A stretch of 64,000 bases of DNA from Olleya namhaensis (GTDB taxonomy: Bacteria > Bacteroidota > Bacteroidia > Flavobacteriales > Flavobacteriaceae): positions 1-64,000 of the forward strand of contig NZ_FORM01000009.1 of assembly GCF_900114005.1 (NCBI RefSeq), written 5' to 3'. Below are positions 26,378 to 35,051 of the stretch, piece after piece. The position numbers and the translations under genes are program-made. The notes beneath the pieces are model-generated. The model saw only the letters and a list, made by a program, of their open reading frames with translations. It made no database searches and had not been told where the DNA came from. How positions within the stretch are numbered: the first letter of the stretch is position 1; the number at the start of each line of letters is the position of its first letter.

Positions 26378-26767
26378 ATGAGCAAAATTTTAGCAATCAC
26401 TTATTCACTTTTGATTCTCGTTCAGAGTTTCAACATAAACTTGGAAGATATTTCTAAGTTTAGTGTGTTGTTAGAACATGCAGAATTTCATGAAGAAATG
26501 TATGGTGACACGTTTTTTCAGTTTTTAGCAGAACATTACGGAGACGCTAGAGACACGCATGATAATGATCATCAAGAACACAAAGACCTTCCGTTTAAGG
26601 ATAATCACCACATGTGTACACACATCAATACCTCTTTTATAAGTATTGCAAATAATTTTGACTTTAACCAGTACGAATTTATTGAAATCCCTTTTAATTT
26701 TCATTACAACGAAACGGTAACAGACTCTGAAAAAACTTCTGTTTTTCAGCCGCCCAAGCACGCATAA
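26378..26767 (+). CDS. Small His-rich exported protein leading the metal efflux operon
   Basis: A 129-residue protein with an N-terminal hydrophobic segment (about 4-17). A His/Asp-rich stretch (H-D-N-D-H-Q-E-H-K-D) and the motif H-H-M-C-T-H in the middle suggest metal binding outside the cytoplasm. The in-frame TTG 15 codons upstream is rejected because it lies before the promoter box. It precedes the RND pump gene by 66 bases, with a stem-loop between. I do not recognise the family; a role in metal sensing or delivery to the pump is inference from composition and position. Confidence 0.65.
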   Translation: MSKILAITYSLLILVQSFNINLEDISKFSVLLEHAEFHEEMYGDTFFQFLAEHYGDARDTHDNDHQEHKDLPFKDNHHMCTHINTSFISIANNFDFNQYEFIEIPFNFHYNETVTDSEKTSVFQPPKHA

Positions 26768-26785
26768 TTCATTTTAGATCTTAAT

Positions 26786-26810
26786 CCTGTTTGCTTCAAA
26801 CAGGCATTTA
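26786..26810 (+). terminator. Stem-loop between the His-rich protein and the RND pump genes
   Basis: Perfect 8-bp stem CCTGTTTG / CAAACAGG with loop CTT, followed by an AT-rich but not pure T tract. It lies 30 bases before the pump's ATG. It may be a weak terminator or attenuator that lowers pump expression relative to the small protein. Confidence 0.45.
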
Positions 26811-26833
26811 TTATTTCTTAAATATTATGAATT

Positions 26834-29800
26834 ATGTTAGAAAACATCATAAGATTCAGCTTAAAAAATAAGCTGATCATATTTCTATTTACAGCCTTTA
26901 TTATAGGCTTTGGTATTTTTTCATTAACTAAAATACCAATTGGCGCAGTGCCAGATATTACCAATAACCAAGTACAGGTTATTACAACATCGCAAAACTT
27001 ATCTACGCAAGATGTAGAGCAATTTATAACCTATCCCGTAGAGCTAGAAATGGCTAATTTACCTGGAGTAGAAGAGATTCGTTCTGTTTCAAAGTTTGGA
27101 TTATCCGTAGTAACCATCGTTTTTAATGACGACATGGGAACCTTTTTACCTAGACAGCTTATTGCCGAAAAAATCAAATCGGCTTCCGAACAAATTCCAG
27201 AAGGTTTTGGCACACCCGAAATGGGACCTATAACCACTGGGTTGGGCGAGATTTACCAATACATTTTAGATGTCAAACCGGGCTACAAAGACCAATACAG
27301 CACAATGGATCTACGTACCATCCAAGATTGGATTGTAAAGCGTCAATTGTCCGGAATTCCTGGCGTGGTTGAAGTGAATACTTGGGGCGGATTTTTAAAG
27401 CAATATGAGGTTGCTATAAATCCTAACAAGCTTACTGCCATGAACATTTCTATTGCAGAAGTTTACGAAGCTTTAGAAAAAAACAACAGTGTTTCTGGTG
27501 GTGGTTATATTGAAAAAAATGACAAAGCTTTTTTTATTCGTGGCGAAGGTCTAGTTGGCTCTTTAGAAGATATAGAAAATAGTGTTGTTAAAAATGATGG
27601 TTCACCAATATACATAAAAGACGTGGCTACTGTCGGCTTTGGAAGCGCCACACGTTTTGGAGCCATTACAGGAAATGGTGAAGGCGAAAAAGTATTAGGA
27701 CAAATCATGATGCTTAAAGATGGCAACTCTAAAGAAGTTATTGATACGGTTAAAAAACGTGTCGCATCCATACAAAACACATTACCAGAAGGTGTGTATA
27801 TAAATGGCTTTTTAGAACGAAGCGAACTGATTGCAAAAACAACATTCACCGTTGCCGAAAACCTAATACTAGGATCGCTAATCGTTATTTTCGTGGTCGT
27901 CTTACTACTTGGTAATTGGCGCTCTGGTTTAGTCGTAGCTTCTGTTATCCCGTTAAGCTTAATGTTTGCCATTATATTGATGCGTCAATTTGGTGTCGAT
28001 GCTAACTTAATGAGTTTAGGCGCTATAGATTTTGGAATTATCATTGATGGCGCAGTTATTATTGTCGAGTTTATTGCGTTTCAAATCATGTCCAAAGCAT
28101 CGCATCTTTCTGAAATTAATAAAACCGAAAAACAAGCAGAAATTGACCAAATAACACTAAAAAGCGCATCAAAAATGATGAATTCAGCGATTTTTGGGCA
28201 ATTAATAATCTTAATCGTGTTTATTCCAATTCTGTCTTTAAGTGGTATTGAAGGAAAAATGTTTAAGCCTATGGCAATGACGTTCAGCTTTGCTTTAATA
28301 GGCGCCATGATTTTATGCTTAACCTATGTTCCTGTAGTCTCATCTTTGTTTTTAAAACCTAGTACACAGTCTGCAAAAAACATGTCGGTTAGATTAATGA
28401 CCTTTTTAAATAAAGCCTACCAACCTATTATTAATTGGGCATTGTCTAATAAAAGAATAGTTGTTGTGTTATCAGCATTATTACTAACCTCTAGTATTTA
28501 TGTTTTTAGTAGAATGGGTGGCGAATTTATACCCACTTTAGATGAAGGTGATTTTGTTATTCAGCCGGTTTTAAAAACAGGAACGTCACTAGGCAAAACC
28601 ATAGAAATCACTACTAGAATAGAACAAATCCTACTAGACAACTTTCCTGAAGTAGACCAAGTAGTCAGTAGGATCGGAGCTGCAGAAGTACCAACAGACC
28701 CCATGTCCATGGAGCAAAGCGATGTAATTATAAAGCTTAAGCCTAAAAACGAATGGACTTCTGCTAAAAACAAAGACGCGTTAGCAGATAAATTTAAAGA
28801 AGCTTTAACCGTAATTCCAGGTATGGAAGTTGAATTTACACAACCTATAGAAATGCGATTTAACGAGCTTGTTACTGGAGTTCGAGCAGATGTAGCCATT
28901 AAAATTTTTGGTGATGACCTATCGATATTAGCAAGCAAAGCAAATGAAATCAAAGAACTTATTGAAAACGTTGAAGGCGCTGTAGATCTTTCGGTTGAAA
29001 AAGTAGAAGGCTTACCTCAAATGAGTGTAAAATTCAACAGAAGTAAAATTGCACGATATGGGCTTAATATTTCAGATTTAAATGATGTTATCTCTATGGG
29101 ATTTGCGGGTAAAACATCTGGAAGTGTTTTTGAAGGCGAAAAACGTTTCGACTTAGTCCTACGTTTAAAAGAAAACAACAGAAAAGATATAGGAAGTCTT
29201 GAAAACCTTTACATCGACACCCCTAACGGAAATAAAATTCCGCTTAGCGAATTAGCAGAAATCAGCTATACAACTGGTCCTGCTCAAATATCTCGAGACG
29301 ACACCAAACGTCGTATTGTAGTTGGTATAAATGTTAGAAACAGAGATTTACAATCTGTAGTAAATGACGTGCAAAACATTATAGACAGTAAATTAAAGTT
29401 ACCTGTTGGTTACAGTATTACGTATGGCGGACAATTTGAGAATCTTCAAAGTGCAAAAGACCGTTTATTATTAGCCGTTCCATTGGCTTTAGTTTTAATT
29501 TTTATTCTACTCTATTTTGCATTTAACTCTGTAAAAGAAGCACTAATCGTCTATTCTGCAATTCCGTTATCCGCAGTTGGTGGTATACTATTATTATGGG
29601 CTAGAGATTTACCATTTAGCATATCTGCAGGCGTTGGTTTTATTGCATTATTTGGAATTGCAGTACTAAACGGAATTGTATTAATCGAGCATTTTAAAGC
29701 GCTTAAAGCGGAAGGTTTTAGTAACATAAACCAACGTATAAAAAAAGGAACCACAGAACGTTTACGCCCCGTTTTACTTACAGCCGCAGCTGCTGCTTTA

Positions 29801-31147
29801 GGCTTTTTACCTATGGCTATTTCTACAAATGCAGGTGCAGAAGTACAACGCCCTTTAGCAACGGTTGTTATTGGTGGTTTAGTAACTGCAACCTTATTAA
29901 CCTTAGTGGTATTACCTGTTTTATATGCTTGGTACGAAGAAAAAAAAGCGCTTAAAATGAATAAGAAAACTATTATTTCTGTGATTGTCTTGCTATTAAC
30001 TATTAGTATTCAAGCACAAAACAAACCATTAAATATTGAACAAACAATAGCATTAGCAATTGACAATAATGCGAATTTAAAAGCTGAAAACTTAAAAATT
30101 GAGCAATCCAACGCTTTAGTTGGCTCAGCTTTTACGTTTGATAAAACGAGCGTTTATTATAATTATGACGAAAGTAATTTAGCTATAAACAATGTACCTC
30201 TTAAGGTTTTTGGCATCTCACAGGACTTTAAATTTCCAACGGTTTATTTTGCTGAAAAGAAAGTAAACGAATCTAAAGTAAGTTTACAAGAAGCTAATTT
30301 TAGTTTACAATTACAGCAATTGACAAAACAAGTTTACGCCAATTATTACCAGTTAAGTTATGCTAAAAACAAAGCTAAAAACTATAAATATTTAGACAGC
30401 TTGTATAAAGATTTTGCACAAAAAGCAAAGCGTCGTTTTGAGTTAGGTGAAACTAATTATCTAGAAATGATTACCGCACAATCCAAACAGAAACAATTGG
30501 AAACACTTTATAAACAATCACTGCAAGAGGTGACTTTATATAACCAACAGCTTAAAAAGATAGTGCAAGTAGATTCTCTTACTATTAAAGACGGATTACT
30601 ACAAAAATTAGAAGTAGAACAATTGTCTGTTAATCAAAATGTCGGATTATCCGTTTTTGACGCTACTATTAATTATCAAAAAGCACAAACTAAATTAGAA
30701 AAACAAAAGTTACTTCCAGATTTAAATGCGGAATACTTTCAAGGTACAAACAGTACTCTAAACGATAATATTAAAGGCTATCAATTGGGTCTTAAAATTC
30801 CTGTTTTATTTGGTGGTCAACGCTCAAAAATTAAAGCTTCAAAAATTGCACAAGATATTATTGCCGAACAAAAACAAGATTATCAGGCTAAATTAAATGC
30901 CGAATATCAATCGTTATTGGCAAAGCTTCAGCAGTATGAAGACGCTATTAATTATTACGAAACGCAAGGTAAAACCCTTTCCGAAGAAATAATAAAAACA
31001 GCAAATAGAACTTTTAAAGAAGGTGAAATTGATTTCTTTCAATACATACAGAGTTTAGAAACTGCGAAAGATATTCAGCTTAGCTATTTAGAACAATTAA
31101 ATCAATACAACCAAACCGTAATCACCATCAATCATTTAACACTATAA
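26834..31147 (+). CDS. czcA: CzcA-type heavy-metal RND efflux pump fused to a TolC/CzcC-type channel
   Basis: A 1437-residue fusion. Residues 1 to about 1035 form a heavy-metal RND pump: N-terminal helix, porter loops and twelve membrane helices. The helix-4 motif D399-F-G-I-I-I-D405-G-A-V-I-I-V-E412 is the proton-relay pattern of the Co/Zn/Cd/Ni (CzcA/CnrA) branch rather than the copper (CusA) branch. From Met1042 to the end is an outer-membrane efflux protein (TolC/CzcC-like) with its own signal peptide ending I-Q-A-Q. The adaptor gene starts four bases after the stop. Fusions of this kind are known in Bacteroidetes; how the two halves separate is not clear from sequence. Confidence 0.9.
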   Translation: MLENIIRFSLKNKLIIFLFTAFIIGFGIFSLTKIPIGAVPDITNNQVQVITTSQNLSTQDVEQFITYPVELEMANLPGVEEIRSVSKFGLSVVTIVFNDDMGTFLPRQLIAEKIKSASEQIPEGFGTPEMGPITTGLGEIYQYILDVKPGYKDQYSTMDLRTIQDWIVKRQLSGIPGVVEVNTWGGFLKQYEVAINPNKLTAMNISIAEVYEALEKNNSVSGGGYIEKNDKAFFIRGEGLVGSLEDIENSVVKNDGSPIYIKDVATVGFGSATRFGAITGNGEGEKVLGQIMMLKDGNSKEVIDTVKKRVASIQNTLPEGVYINGFLERSELIAKTTFTVAENLILGSLIVIFVVVLLLGNWRSGLVVASVIPLSLMFAIILMRQFGVDANLMSLGAIDFGIIIDGAVIIVEFIAFQIMSKASHLSEINKTEKQAEIDQITLKSASKMMNSAIFGQLIILIVFIPILSLSGIEGKMFKPMAMTFSFALIGAMILCLTYVPVVSSLFLKPSTQSAKNMSVRLMTFLNKAYQPIINWALSNKRIVVVLSALLLTSSIYVFSRMGGEFIPTLDEGDFVIQPVLKTGTSLGKTIEITTRIEQILLDNFPEVDQVVSRIGAAEVPTDPMSMEQSDVIIKLKPKNEWTSAKNKDALADKFKEALTVIPGMEVEFTQPIEMRFNELVTGVRADVAIKIFGDDLSILASKANEIKELIENVEGAVDLSVEKVEGLPQMSVKFNRSKIARYGLNISDLNDVISMGFAGKTSGSVFEGEKRFDLVLRLKENNRKDIGSLENLYIDTPNGNKIPLSELAEISYTTGPAQISRDDTKRRIVVGINVRNRDLQSVVNDVQNIIDSKLKLPVGYSITYGGQFENLQSAKDRLLLAVPLALVLIFILLYFAFNSVKEALIVYSAIPLSAVGGILLLWARDLPFSISAGVGFIALFGIAVLNGIVLIEHFKALKAEGFSNINQRIKKGTTERLRPVLLTAAAAALGFLPMAISTNAGAEVQRPLATVVIGGLVTATLLTLVVLPVLYAWYEEKKALKMNKKTIISVIVLLLTISIQAQNKPLNIEQTIALAIDNNANLKAENLKIEQSNALVGSAFTFDKTSVYYNYDESNLAINNVPLKVFGISQDFKFPTVYFAEKKVNESKVSLQEANFSLQLQQLTKQVYANYYQLSYAKNKAKNYKYLDSLYKDFAQKAKRRFELGETNYLEMITAQSKQKQLETLYKQSLQEVTLYNQQLKKIVQVDSLTIKDGLLQKLEVEQLSVNQNVGLSVFDATINYQKAQTKLEKQKLLPDLNAEYFQGTNSTLNDNIKGYQLGLKIPVLFGGQRSKIKASKIAQDIIAEQKQDYQAKLNAEYQSLLAKLQQYEDAINYYETQGKTLSEEIIKTANRTFKEGEIDFFQYIQSLETAKDIQLSYLEQLNQYNQTVITINHLTL

Positions 31148-31151
31148 AGAG

Positions 31152-32297
31152 ATGAACAAGATATATATCCTATTATTTTCACTGGTTTTAGTAGCCTGCG
31201 GAAATTCAGAAAAAAAAGTAGAAATAGTTCCTGAAACGGAAACACATAATGACGAAATAACCATTACAAAAGCACAGTTTGAAGGCGAAAAAATGGCATT
31301 TGGAACGTTAGCGGAATATGCTTTTAATGAAACCGTAAAAGTAAACGGAATGATTGATGTACCGCCTCACAACAAATCAAGCATCACTACTTTTAGCGGT
31401 GGTTATATTACAAAAACACCATTATTAATCGGGGATCAAGTAAAAAAAGGACAACTATTAGTCACTCTAAAAAATCCAGAATTTGTTGAGCTGCAGCAAA
31501 ATTATTTAGAAGTTTCAGAGCAATTAAATTACTTAAAATCTGAATTTAACAGACAAAAAACATTGTTTGAAGAAAAAATTACTTCAGAAAAAAACTACTT
31601 AAAAGCTGAAAGTGCGTATAAAAGTAACCGCGCCCATTATAATGGACTACGCAAAAAATTACAAATGCTAAATATTAATCCGAGTAATGTAGAACAAGGA
31701 CGCATAACTTCGACTATAAATTTATACGCCCCAATTTCTGGTCACGTTACAAAGGTTAATGTTAGCAACGGAACCTATGTTTCGCCTAGCGATGTTATCA
31801 TGGAAATTGTAGATATTGACCACATTCATTTAGAATTATCGGTCTTCGAAAAAGACATTATGCAAATTAAGAAAGATCAAAAAATTACATTCAAAATTCC
31901 AGAAGCTTCAGATAAAACCTTTGAAGCAGAAGTCCATCTTGTTGGAACTACTATTGACGAGCAAACTAGACGCGTAAAAGTACATGGACACGTAGATAAT
32001 GACAAAGAGCATTTTATTGTTGGGATGTTTGTTGATGCTGATATTATTATTAATAGCATCAAAAGTATTGGACTGCCTAAAGAAGCTATTATTGAGGTTG
32101 GAAATGACTTTTATGTTTTAATTTTAGAAGAAGCTCATGGAGACGAGTTTCTTTTAGAAAAAGTTAAATTAGAGCTTGGAAAGCAAACAGAAAATACTGT
32201 TGAAATTTTAAACACTAGCCTTTTAAAAGACAAACAAATTCTAGTAAAAGGAAATAGTATGCTATTAAATGAGAGTGACGATGGGCATAATCATTAA
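31152..32297 (+). CDS. czcB: RND efflux periplasmic adaptor (CzcB-like) lipoprotein
   Basis: A 381-residue membrane fusion protein that bridges the pump and the outer-membrane channel. It has a lipobox ending L-V-A-C-G, a barrel-sandwich (lipoyl-like) domain about 60-115 and 190-225 (with A-P-I-S-G-H-V-T), a helical hairpin between, and a beta-barrel about 230-300. It ends in a His/Asp-rich tail (D-D-G-H-N-H) that could bind metal. It lies four bases after the RND gene and 21 before the ATPase. Confidence 0.9.
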   Translation: MNKIYILLFSLVLVACGNSEKKVEIVPETETHNDEITITKAQFEGEKMAFGTLAEYAFNETVKVNGMIDVPPHNKSSITTFSGGYITKTPLLIGDQVKKGQLLVTLKNPEFVELQQNYLEVSEQLNYLKSEFNRQKTLFEEKITSEKNYLKAESAYKSNRAHYNGLRKKLQMLNINPSNVEQGRITSTINLYAPISGHVTKVNVSNGTYVSPSDVIMEIVDIDHIHLELSVFEKDIMQIKKDQKITFKIPEASDKTFEAEVHLVGTTIDEQTRRVKVHGHVDNDKEHFIVGMFVDADIIINSIKSIGLPKEAIIEVGNDFYVLILEEAHGDEFLLEKVKLELGKQTENTVEILNTSLLKDKQILVKGNSMLLNESDDGHNH

Positions 32298-32318
32298 TTA
32301 AGATTTAAAACAACTACT

Positions 32319-34295
32319 ATGGAAAACCATAATAACAACGGACACAACCACAGTCATAATTTGATTTTTGGAAAAAAAACAGAACTCTATTTTGCTATAC
32401 TTTGCGGTATTTTTTTAATAACTGGTTTTACTATTGAAAAACTAACCGATTTACCAGCTTGGGCATCATTAATAAGCTACATGGTTTCATACTTTTTTGG
32501 TGGTTATTTCATTTCTATTGAAGCGTTAAAAAAAATACCAAAAGGCCAATTTGATATCGATTTTCTAATGATTGCTGCTGCTATTGGAGCTGCATACATT
32601 GGCAGTTGGGCAGAAGGTGCTTTGCTTCTATTTTTATTTAGTTTAGGTCACGCGTTAGAGCATTACGCTATGAATAAAGCTAAAAAATCTATTGAAGCAT
32701 TAAGTGATTTATCTCCAAAAACAGCAATAGTTAAAAATGGAAATCAGCTTATTGAAACCCCAATTGAAAATTTAAAAATTGGTGATATTATTGTTATAAA
32801 ACCAAGTACTAAAATTGCTGCAGATGGTGTAATAATTAGTGGAAACAGCAGTATAAATCAAGCACCAATTACAGGAGAAAGTATGCCTGTTGATAAAACA
32901 GCGATTGCAACTTTAGATAATTTACCGGAATTTAAACACATCGATAAAAAACATATTGCATTTACAGGTACTATAAATGGAGATAGCACCATTGAAGTAC
33001 ATGTTTTAAAACTTAGTCACGACTCAACAGTGGCACGATTAATTAAAATGGTGAGTGAGGTAGAAACACAAAAATCGCCAACCCAACGCTTAACCAAAAA
33101 GTTTGAAAAATGGTATGTCCCAATAGTAATCATAGTGGTTGTTTTACTCTGTTTTGCCTACTTAATTATTGACGAAACGTTTAACGAAAGTTTATACAGA
33201 GCCATAACTGTTTTGGTAGCAGCAAGTCCTTGTGCTTTGGCCATATCTACACCAAGTGCAGTCCTTAGCGGAATTGCAAGAGCAGCACAAAAAGGGGTTT
33301 TAATTAAAGGCGGAAAAGCGTTAGAAGATTTAGGGAGCATTACCACAATTGCGTTTGATAAAACAGGAACGTTAACTGAAGGAAAGCCAAAATTAACCAA
33401 TGTGATTGCTATAAATAATTTTGATGAAAATGAATTTCTACAAATTATTTTAGAAGTCGAAAGTTTAAGCAATCATCCACTAGCAAAAGCAATAGCAAAG
33501 GACATTGAAAAGCTACATAACATACGTTTTAAAGGCGTTGCTAAAAGTATTGAAGCCATACAAGGAAAAGGAGTTACAGCCTCTTACAATAATGCCAAAG
33601 TGTTTATTGGTAATCTAAAATTAATGCAAGATGAAGGTGTCATTTTTGAAGATTCTGTAATCACAAAAATGGAAAGCCTTTTAAAACATGGTCATACCGT
33701 TATGTTGGTTGCTTTAAAAAACAAAGTAATAGGTATAATAAGCGTTATGGATACACCAAGACAAACTGCAGAAAGCACATTAAAAAGGCTAAAAGCAATT
33801 GGTATTAAACGTATGATTATGCTAACAGGAGATCATCAAAATGTTGGTGATGCCATTGCAAAACAAATAGGTTTAACAGAAGCAAAAGGAAATTTATTAC
33901 CAGAAGATAAAGTTAAAGCTATTAAAGATTTGTTAGCAACAGACGGGAAAATCGCCATGATTGGAGATGGCGTAAATGATGCACCAGCAATGGCATTAAG
34001 CACCGTTAGTATTGCTATGGGAGCAGCAGGAAGCGATGTGGCTTTAGAAACTGCAGACGTTGCGTTAATGTCTGATAAAATAGAAAATCTACCTTTTGTT
34101 ATTGGGTTAAGTAGAGCGTCTAAACGCATTATTAAAGAAAATATTTTTATTAGCCTAAGCGTTGTCGCTATACTTGTTCCTGTTACAATTCTTGGATTAA
34201 CTAATATTGGATTAGCTGTATTATTTCATGAAGGATCAACCATAGTGGTTGTTTTGAATGCTTTACGTTTACTAGGTTATAAAGAACATTTATAA
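32319..34295 (+). CDS. P1B-type heavy-metal translocating ATPase (P1B-4-like)
   Basis: A 658-residue inner-membrane pump that would expel metal ions from the cytoplasm. The N-terminus is His-rich (G-H-N-H-S-H) and has no CxxC metal domain. Visible are T185-G-E-S, the membrane motif S303-P-C305, the phosphorylated D347-K-T-G-T, the nucleotide-binding H-P, G-D-G-V-N-D, and H637-E-G-S-T in the last helix. SPC together with HEG(G/S)T marks the P1B-4 subgroup, known for Co(II), Zn(II) or Fe(II). With the RND pump it forms a two-step route: cytoplasm to periplasm, then out. Confidence 0.9.
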   Translation: MENHNNNGHNHSHNLIFGKKTELYFAILCGIFLITGFTIEKLTDLPAWASLISYMVSYFFGGYFISIEALKKIPKGQFDIDFLMIAAAIGAAYIGSWAEGALLLFLFSLGHALEHYAMNKAKKSIEALSDLSPKTAIVKNGNQLIETPIENLKIGDIIVIKPSTKIAADGVIISGNSSINQAPITGESMPVDKTAIATLDNLPEFKHIDKKHIAFTGTINGDSTIEVHVLKLSHDSTVARLIKMVSEVETQKSPTQRLTKKFEKWYVPIVIIVVVLLCFAYLIIDETFNESLYRAITVLVAASPCALAISTPSAVLSGIARAAQKGVLIKGGKALEDLGSITTIAFDKTGTLTEGKPKLTNVIAINNFDENEFLQIILEVESLSNHPLAKAIAKDIEKLHNIRFKGVAKSIEAIQGKGVTASYNNAKVFIGNLKLMQDEGVIFEDSVITKMESLLKHGHTVMLVALKNKVIGIISVMDTPRQTAESTLKRLKAIGIKRMIMLTGDHQNVGDAIAKQIGLTEAKGNLLPEDKVKAIKDLLATDGKIAMIGDGVNDAPAMALSTVSIAMGAAGSDVALETADVALMSDKIENLPFVIGLSRASKRIIKENIFISLSVVAILVPVTILGLTNIGLAVLFHEGSTIVVVLNALRLLGYKEHL

Positions 34296-34390
34296 AACCG
34301 TATTTATTTACGCAACCTTTTACTACATTTAACATCTAATAATGGTATAGCTTTTGATAAGTTATACGCTTTAATCAATCAACCAAATTT

Positions 34391-34972
34391 ATGAAAAAAA
34401 CACATTTATTATTCGTTTTATTATTGACATCCTTTTATGGATTTGCTCAAAAAGACATTGAAACAACTACAAAAAAAAATGAAATTTCATCAAATTTATT
34501 TGACTTAGTAGTCGCAGGATCATTTAACGTTAATTACGAACGTTATTTAGAAAAAAATCAGTCGCTTTTTATTGGAGCAACGTTTTTTGACACTTATGCT
34601 TACTATGATACTGGATATATAAAAGACTCTGATGCTATTAGTCTTAAAGCAGCATATGTTATCTATTTTTCAAAGAAAAAAGATCATGCTGGTTTTTACT
34701 TTTATCCGCAAGCCAAACTTAGAACAGGAACTGTAACTGTAGAAGATTATTACTATTACGACTATATTAGTGACACTAATGTAGAAGAAGAATATACGTA
34801 TGATGTAGACGGTTTTTCTTTAGGCTTTGGTATTGGTCATAAATGGGTGTTTAATGACACTTTTACGTTGGGAATTAACGGAGAAATAGCAAGAAATCTT
34901 GGTAGTATTGATGATGATTACTTGGATAATGTTGAGCCAAGATTTGGAATTAATTTTGGAATTAGATTCTAA
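34391..34972 (+). CDS. Predicted small outer-membrane beta-barrel protein
   Basis: A 193-residue protein with a signal peptide (ends F-A-Q) and alternating beta-strands finishing in F-G-I-N-F-G-I-R-F, a typical barrel C-terminus with terminal Phe. The strand starting N-L-F-D-L-V-V-A-G-S-F-N-V-N-Y-E-R resembles DUF3575-type proteins. A Tyr/Asp-rich loop lies at about 115-140. It follows the ATPase gene by 95 bases and may or may not belong to the metal operon. Confidence 0.65.
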   Translation: MKKTHLLFVLLLTSFYGFAQKDIETTTKKNEISSNLFDLVVAGSFNVNYERYLEKNQSLFIGATFFDTYAYYDTGYIKDSDAISLKAAYVIYFSKKKDHAGFYFYPQAKLRTGTVTVEDYYYYDYISDTNVEEEYTYDVDGFSLGFGIGHKWVFNDTFTLGINGEIARNLGSIDDDYLDNVEPRFGINFGIRF

Positions 34973-34987
34973 CATTTAAATTAAAAA

Positions 34988-35025
34988 ATAAAAAGCCCAA
35001 ACTAATTAGTTTGGGCTTTTTATTT
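34988..35025. terminator. Bidirectional terminator between the barrel gene and glyS
   Basis: A perfect 30-base palindrome, AAAAGCCCAAACTAA / TTAGTTTGGGCTTTT (34991-35020), flanked by A and T runs, between two convergent genes. Confidence 0.88.
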
Positions 35026-35051
35026 TTTATTACATCTACTTTTGAAAGCTA

